From CAZXYS01 sp964645005 (GTDB lineage Bacteria; Bacteroidota; Ignavibacteria; Kapaibacteriales; UBA2268), in the NCBI GenBank assembly GCA_964645005.1, contig CAZXYS010000068.1, positions 1 through 12,121 on the forward strand: a stretch of 12,121 nt of DNA, in the 5' to 3' direction. Shown piece by piece: positions 7,683 to 12,121 of the stretch; position 1 is the stretch's first letter, and every line of letters starts with the position of its first letter. The translations under genes were made by a program, and so were the position numbers. The notes below the pieces were generated by a model. It did no database searches. It was given only the letters and a program-made list of their open reading frames with translations, and was not told the origin of the DNA.

Positions 7683-9917
7683 ATGAAGTTAAACAAATAT
7701 ATAGTCATCGGGTTGATATCGGTTACTCTGATATCCCTCGAGCTTGTCTGGACAAGAATATTTTCCGCCGAATTTTTCTACACTTTTGCATTTCTGATTT
7801 TATCGCTGGCGATCCTCGGGCTGGGATTGGGATCGCTTATGCATAGATTCTTCAAAGGATTGGGAAAAGAGAAAAATATCGGCAATATTTTGTCAATTGC
7901 CGGATTATTTGCTTTGACGGGTCCATGGTTAGTGTTTCAACTTGCGATGGACTTTTCGCTATTGTTCGCGGAATTTTCGATGGTGCTGAAGCTGGCTGTA
8001 ATAATCTTGCTGTTAAGTGCACCGTATTTTTTGGGGGGGATAGCAATTGCCTATTATTTCAGGTCGGACACGCCGGATATGCCGCGGATGTATATGTCGG
8101 ACATGGTTGGCGCGGGGCTTGGCGTGGCATTTGCATTATTTTTCATGCATAATACGGGTACGCCTTACACAGCATTTTTATCGACACTGCCGTTACTGAT
8201 AGCTGCTTTCATGGTTAGTAAGAATTACTGGAAAATTGTACCTGTGATATTGGCTGTGTATATGCTGGTGCTGGGGAATTTTTCAATGGATCTGTTAGAG
8301 GCTGACAAAGATGAACCGGCGCCGGTTATTTACAAACACTGGGATGCAATGTCCAAGGTAAAGATCTATAAATATAATGAATATTACCGCGGGATAAATA
8401 TCGATAATCACGCCTCGACAACTGTAGTCAAATTCGACGGGAATTTTGACAATCCGGATTTAGAGAAATATGATTATTTTGGAATAAATGTGGGTTATTT
8501 AGTCAGGAAATTTGATAAATGTACTTTCCTTGCGCTTGGTTCCGGCGGCGGCAAGGATGTTATGCATGCATTGCATGAGGGCGCCGATCAAGTCCATGCC
8601 GTAGAGGTCAATCCGCATATAAACTATCTCATGACTGAAGGTACACTTGCTGATTTTACGGGGCATCTGTATAAAGATGACAGGATCAAGGTAGTTACTG
8701 AGGATGCGCGCGCTTATGTCCGCCGATTCGAGGATAAGTTTGATATTATTTTCTCATTCAGTTCAAATTCGTATGCTGCGCTGGCATCCGGGGCTTTTGC
8801 GCTCGCTGAAAATTATATCTATACAACCGAAGCTTTCATCGATTACTGGGAAGCGCTAACAGAAAGCGGCTATCTAATTATGGAACATCACTTTTATGTG
8901 CCGCGTTTCATTTCTATGGCAAGGAAAGCGTTGAAGGAATTAGGTGTAGAGAATTTTGAAGAGCATATAGCTGTTTATAAGATGCCGGAATGGCGGCGTC
9001 AGCTTTTATTGCTCTCTAAAAAGCCTTTGGATAGAGAGACTATCGAAAATGCTATCGGCGGGCTTGGACCGCAGCATCATAATATATTTTTGCAATATCC
9101 TCCGGCAGACAAAAGAGAGAATAATGTCATTGACAGAATAGTGGAAAACGGCTGGCGGGAAGTGCAGCCGGATGTTAAATATGATATTTCGCCTGTATCC
9201 GACGATGATCCTTTCGCGCCGCAGATGGGATTGTGGAAGAATTTCAGTTTTGACAGGCTGGAAAAAGTGGAAGCGTTTGAGGAATTTTTCGGTTTCCCGC
9301 TGGCGAAAATGATAATAGTAATTGTTTTATTGGTTGTTGTAGTTTTAATTGTGCCTATAAATATCCTGCCTTATATAACAAAAGGAAAGAAGCTGAAACC
9401 CGGAGCGTGGCTGTATTTTTTTAGTATCGGCATGGCTTTCATGATGGTGGAAATCATTTTAATTCAAAAATATACGCTGTTTATTGGAGCGTCTGTTTAT
9501 AGTATTGCGACTATTTTACTAACGCTGCTGATCAGTACAGGAATAGGCAGCCGTTTTGCCGGGAAACTTGATATTAAAATTGCATTTATAGTTTTAATTG
9601 CATTGCTTTTAATTGAAATATTTGTGTTTGAGCATTTAATTTATGCTCTGGGGGATTTAGTGTTAATACCACGGATATTGATAACGGCAGTATTATTAGC
9701 GCCGCTGGGATTCTTCATGGGTATGCCGTTCCCCAAAGGAGCTATGATTGTCGGTGAATTAGTTGACTGGGGATTTGCTATTAATGGTGCAGCTTCTGTA
9801 TTGGGCTCGACTTTAATAATATTGACAGCTATTTCATTTGGATTCACTATGTCACTGCTAATAGCCCTGGGATTTTATGTTATTGCCTTCTTATTATTTT
9901 TAAAACGGAAATTGTAA
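7683..9917 (+). CDS. Polytopic membrane protein with spermidine-synthase-like domain
   Basis: 744 residues in three parts. The N-terminal part (~6-200) has about six hydrophobic helices, beginning LISVTLISLELVWTRIFSAEFFYTFAF, typical of membrane-embedded spermidine-synthase-like proteins. Part two (~215-535) is a soluble Rossmann methyltransferase-fold domain: LALGSGGGKDV (283-293) is the glycine-rich loop, E308 the ribose-binding acid and EDAR (340-343) the adenine-site motif, with the DDDPF signature at 507-511. Part three (~541-740) has about six more membrane helices (IIVIVLLVVVVLIVPIN; LLIALGFYVIAFLLFL). Where true spermidine synthases have VDSTDP with the catalytic aspartates, this protein reads FSFSSN (357-362), so aminopropyl transfer is doubtful. 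It may bind an S-adenosyl-type nucleotide for another purpose. Its ATG abuts the ppx stop with no nearby Shine-Dalgarno, suggesting translational coupling. True function unknown. Confidence 0.85.
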   Translation: MKLNKYIVIGLISVTLISLELVWTRIFSAEFFYTFAFLILSLAILGLGLGSLMHRFFKGLGKEKNIGNILSIAGLFALTGPWLVFQLAMDFSLLFAEFSMVLKLAVIILLLSAPYFLGGIAIAYYFRSDTPDMPRMYMSDMVGAGLGVAFALFFMHNTGTPYTAFLSTLPLLIAAFMVSKNYWKIVPVILAVYMLVLGNFSMDLLEADKDEPAPVIYKHWDAMSKVKIYKYNEYYRGINIDNHASTTVVKFDGNFDNPDLEKYDYFGINVGYLVRKFDKCTFLALGSGGGKDVMHALHEGADQVHAVEVNPHINYLMTEGTLADFTGHLYKDDRIKVVTEDARAYVRRFEDKFDIIFSFSSNSYAALASGAFALAENYIYTTEAFIDYWEALTESGYLIMEHHFYVPRFISMARKALKELGVENFEEHIAVYKMPEWRRQLLLLSKKPLDRETIENAIGGLGPQHHNIFLQYPPADKRENNVIDRIVENGWREVQPDVKYDISPVSDDDPFAPQMGLWKNFSFDRLEKVEAFEEFFGFPLAKMIIVIVLLVVVVLIVPINILPYITKGKKLKPGAWLYFFSIGMAFMMVEIILIQKYTLFIGASVYSIATILLTLLISTGIGSRFAGKLDIKIAFIVLIALLLIEIFVFEHLIYALGDLVLIPRILITAVLLAPLGFFMGMPFPKGAMIVGELVDWGFAINGAASVLGSTLIILTAISFGFTMSLLIALGFYVIAFLLFLKRKL

Positions 9918-10051
9918 ATGTCGGGGAAATTTTTTATTTTAAATACTCAGTACAAATTAAATAATAAATTACTTAGAGTTAAATGACATAATCCTAAACG
10001 AGCTGATACCTAGTTTCCCCTATATATCCAATTATCTTCCATTATATCATT

Positions 10052-10084
10052 TAATTTTGACATACATAATATTATCTTTAAATA
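10052..10084 (+). promoter_or_regulatory. Candidate promoter elements for paralogue 3
   Basis: Two overlapping possibilities. TTGACA (10057-10062), 16 bases, then TAAATA (10079-10084) fits a sigma-70-like promoter. TAATTTTG (10052-10059) exactly fits the Bacteroidota -7 consensus TAnnTTTG, but no matching TTG box lies at the expected distance upstream. Either would give a leader of ~190-220 bases. AT-rich DNA gives such matches often, so this is weak. Confidence 0.22.
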
Positions 10085-10094
10085 TTTAGAACAA

Positions 10095-10110
10095 TACATG
10101 CCAACATGTA
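10095..10110. promoter_or_regulatory. Perfect short dyad, possible operator
   Basis: TACATG-CCAA-CATGTA, a 6-bp perfect inverted repeat just downstream of the candidate promoter. It is the kind of site a dimeric regulator could bind, or it may be a small RNA hairpin in the leader. It is not repeated upstream of the other two paralogues, so a shared regulator is not supported. Confidence 0.3.
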
Positions 10111-10287
10111 GATAAATTTTCCAAAATTGTAATTTATTATTATATTATGTAACTTTTCACTTGTTAAACTGTTATATTTAATGTTACTCATAATTTATAT
10201 TTTTAAAAATTATATGGGAATAAAAGTAGAACATCAAATATAAAATTACTTAAATTAAATATCTTAAAATAATAAGGATTAATTGTT

Positions 10288-12121
10288 ATGAGAATCAAAT
10301 TACTAATTTCTACACTTGCATTGCTTGCCTTTGCATTAGTGCTGAACTATAATGCAAGCGGTCAAAACTATGACGATTCCTTTATAAAAGAAAATCTGCC
10401 GGAACTTTTCGGAGCGAATAATGTCGGGACTGAATTCTGGGTTTCAAATCCGCCGGCATTGGAGGAAGTTGCCGGTAATAATTTCGTGAAGTTATTCATA
10501 ACCTCTCCGATGAAGACTCTTGTCAGGGTAGAAGTGCCGGGTAAGGGTTATTTCGATAATAAGATGTCTATAGCCAATGATGTTATTGTCCTTGATCTGG
10601 ATCCTTCAATCGGACAGCCTATATCCAAGTCAGCGGAAACAAAACCCTACCCTGAGAAAATATATGGCGGCGCCGGTGTAAAAATATGGGCAGACGATCC
10701 TTTGGTAGTGTACTGTGTAGTAAGATTCCAGGCGACAAGCGATGGCTATCTTGCTATACCAGTATCGGCTATGGGTAAAGAATACATTGTTGCTGCCTAT
10801 AATCAAGATCCAATGTTTACGGCAGTATGGAATCATTATTATCCGAGTACTACCTGTATAGTCACTCCATTCGAGGACACCAAAGTACAGTTCACCATGG
10901 GTGGGAACGGTTATTCAGAAACTGCCGGAGGTCTGCAGCCTGGGCAGTCGAAAACAACTACTATGGATGTCGGTGATGTCTGGATGTTTATGTCCCAGAA
11001 TGACAATTCTGATCTTACCGGAAGCAGAATAGTTGCTAACAGACCGATTGGAGTTGTTTCCGGCAATCAGTGTACGAATATACCTGTAGGCAATCAATGG
11101 TGCGATTACACAGTTGAGATGCAACTGCCGACAATGGTATGGGGTAAACATTACCATGTAGCCAAGATCCCGGGTCGTAAATTTCCTTCGATTATAAGAG
11201 TATTTGCAAAAGAAGAGAACACGAAAATTTTCCGTGATAACAGGCAAATTTCTTTCGTACCACAGGTTGGCGGTATTCAGACTAAAGGTTTTCAGGAAAT
11301 GAGAATGCACCCGCGTGAAATGGATCCGCATTCGGTTGTAATCTCCGGTGATAAACCAATTGGTGTTACTCTTTATAACTGCGGTGTTCAGGAGGACGGC
11401 TTTCCGCTGCCAAACTCAGACCCATTTGTTGAAGTTCAAACACCAATTGAACAGTATCAGAGCGAAATAACCTTCTGCACACCGGCAACATTTGGCGGTG
11501 ATAAATTTGCGGAAAATTATCTTAATTTAGTATTTCACACTGATGAATACGGCTTTGTGCCCCAAGATCTTAAATTTGCGGAAGTTACCGGCGGTAATTA
11601 TGAATGGCAGGAACTTAACAGTAAATTCCCCGGATCGGGTGAATTATTCAAATATGACGTTGACGATAAAAAATATGCAGCAAAAACTATAACTCTTCCG
11701 GTTGTAGGTGTTTTCAAGATCAAAGCTGACAAACCTTTCGCAGCTTATTCATTTGGTTATGACTGGTGTGATTCTTATGGTTATCCTACAAGTGCTGCGC
11801 TGGCGAATCTTGAAAAACCCGACACAATTCCACCGGAACCGCCATGGGTGATTGATTGCTACGGCAATGTAAATGCCAGTGAAGATAAAGAAGTTACGGA
11901 TATGCCGGATGATGACAAGATAAGGACTAATCTGGCAAAAATAATTTTCCATAGAGACAGCAGTTATAACTATAATTTTTGGTATGAAGATTTCATTCCA
12001 GGGGAAGATCGCAGCACTACCTGGGGCTTGAAAATAATTGATCCTACTAAAGATGCCCGCGCTTTGATCACATTCACTGACAGGCGGGGAAATGATACAA
12101 CAATTAACATTGAATACTATG
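10288..12121 (+). CDS. IgGFc-binding-domain surface protein (paralogue 3), 3' end outside the window
   Basis: Open from ATG 10288 to the right edge: 611 codons with no stop, so the protein is incomplete here. AAGGA at 10274-10278 gives a ribosome binding site nine bases before the ATG. The signal peptide MRIKLLISTLALLAFALVLN ends around ASG (23-25), followed by ELFGANNVGTEFW and the IgGFc-binding N-terminal domain (~38-505). It has the same GNQCTNIPVGNQWC Cys pair (259-272) and GYDWCDSYGYP (490-500) as paralogue 2, and TTCIV (188-192) as in paralogue 1. Residues ~521-611 are the shared linker module, with MPDDDKIRTNL (539-549) and SYNYNFWYEDFIPGEDRSTTW, closer here to paralogue 1. By analogy the missing part should contain a T9SS sorting domain, perhaps after ASH domains. 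It has its own upstream region rather than sharing the ppx operon's transcript by design. Ligand unknown. Confidence 0.85.
   Translation, partial: MRIKLLISTLALLAFALVLNYNASGQNYDDSFIKENLPELFGANNVGTEFWVSNPPALEEVAGNNFVKLFITSPMKTLVRVEVPGKGYFDNKMSIANDVIVLDLDPSIGQPISKSAETKPYPEKIYGGAGVKIWADDPLVVYCVVRFQATSDGYLAIPVSAMGKEYIVAAYNQDPMFTAVWNHYYPSTTCIVTPFEDTKVQFTMGGNGYSETAGGLQPGQSKTTTMDVGDVWMFMSQNDNSDLTGSRIVANRPIGVVSGNQCTNIPVGNQWCDYTVEMQLPTMVWGKHYHVAKIPGRKFPSIIRVFAKEENTKIFRDNRQISFVPQVGGIQTKGFQEMRMHPREMDPHSVVISGDKPIGVTLYNCGVQEDGFPLPNSDPFVEVQTPIEQYQSEITFCTPATFGGDKFAENYLNLVFHTDEYGFVPQDLKFAEVTGGNYEWQELNSKFPGSGELFKYDVDDKKYAAKTITLPVVGVFKIKADKPFAAYSFGYDWCDSYGYPTSAALANLEKPDTIPPEPPWVIDCYGNVNASEDKEVTDMPDDDKIRTNLAKIIFHRDSSYNYNFWYEDFIPGEDRSTTWGLKIIDPTKDARALITFTDRRGNDTTINIEYY
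11737..11789 (+). repeat. 53-base near-identical tract shared with paralogue 2, copy B
   Basis: Partner of the tract at 5064-5116: two differences in 53 bases, both silent, in direct orientation and about 6.7 kb apart. It is long enough to be a substrate for homologous exchange that would delete or duplicate the intervening ppx operon. Confidence 0.7.

Larger units (their letters stand above)
9918..10287. other. 370-base AT-rich intergenic region upstream of paralogue 3
   Basis: No gene is visible. There is no GC-rich stem with a T-tract after 9917, so the end of the ppx operon transcript is not evident. It holds a perfect dyad TACATG-CCAA-CATGTA at 10095-10110, candidate promoter elements near 10052-10084, and a weak AT-only dyad around 10190-10215. 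It most likely carries the promoter and a long 5' leader for the third IgGFc-type gene. Confidence 0.55.

Noticed and set aside
7683..9917. Annotation as a functional spermidine synthase (speE)
   Set aside because: The catalytic aspartate motif is missing and the protein is polytopic; only the fold resemblance is supported.
9923..10020. GGGGAAA (9923-9929) and TTTCCCC (10014-10020) as a long-range inverted repeat or element ends
   Set aside because: Seven matching bases with 84 between them is expected by chance; no target duplication or transposase is seen.
10915..11331. 138-codon minus-strand open frame inside paralogue 3
   Set aside because: Same reason: a shadow of a conserved coding region.
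887..12121. Immunoglobulin-binding virulence factors
   Set aside because: The IgGFc domain name derives from a mammalian mucus protein; nothing in the sequence shows antibody binding, and such domains are common in environmental bacteria.

Overview
The window looks like chromosomal DNA from an AT-rich member of the FCB group (Bacteroidota, Ignavibacteria, Kapabacteria and relatives). The main evidence is a set of large secreted proteins. Each complete one has an N-terminal signal peptide and a C-terminal Por/type IX secretion system (T9SS) type-A sorting domain, and one also carries tandem ASPM-SPD-2-Hydin-like (ASH) domains. The ASH plus T9SS-tail combination and the gene style fit Kapabacteria or Ignavibacteria best, but the exact lineage is an inference. 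Several genes lack a clear Shine-Dalgarno sequence, as is common in this group.

Layout. Positions 1-361 contain no convincing gene: a GC-rich hairpin-bearing scrap at the left edge, then two inverted copies of a REP-like palindromic repeat, then a strong terminator serving a small minus-strand gene (362-631, unknown function). An AT-rich divergent intergenic region (632-886) follows. Next come two plus-strand paralogues (887-3550 and 3636-5717), both with the IgGFc-binding-protein N-terminal domain seen in many bacterial surface proteins, closed by a strong terminator (5762-5791). A compact three-gene operon follows: a small single-pass membrane protein (5838-6077), a Ppx/GppA exopolyphosphatase-type enzyme with a C-terminal HD domain (6102-7682), and a polytopic membrane protein with a spermidine-synthase-like Rossmann domain that lacks the aminopropyltransferase aspartates (7683-9917). 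After a 370-base AT-rich gap a third IgGFc-type paralogue begins at 10288 and runs off the right edge.

How it fits together. The IgGFc-type proteins are probably exported by Sec, moved across the outer membrane by a T9SS encoded elsewhere, and displayed or released at the cell surface. Their ligand is unknown, and the IgGFc name comes from a mammalian mucus protein and should not be read as antibody binding. All three share a previously unnamed-looking module between the IgGFc domain and the C-terminal part (SYNY...F.PG.D.S..W). The paralogues are mosaic: the third is closest to the second in its IgGFc domain but closest to the first in this linker module. The exopolyphosphatase operon sits between them and shows no evident functional link; it may simply be housekeeping DNA flanked by a duplicated surface-protein family.

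I see no defence system, CRISPR array, tRNA, rRNA or transposase. The most unusual content is the mosaic surface-protein paralogue family, including a 53-base near-identical tract between paralogues, and the degenerate membrane spermidine-synthase-like protein coupled to ppx.
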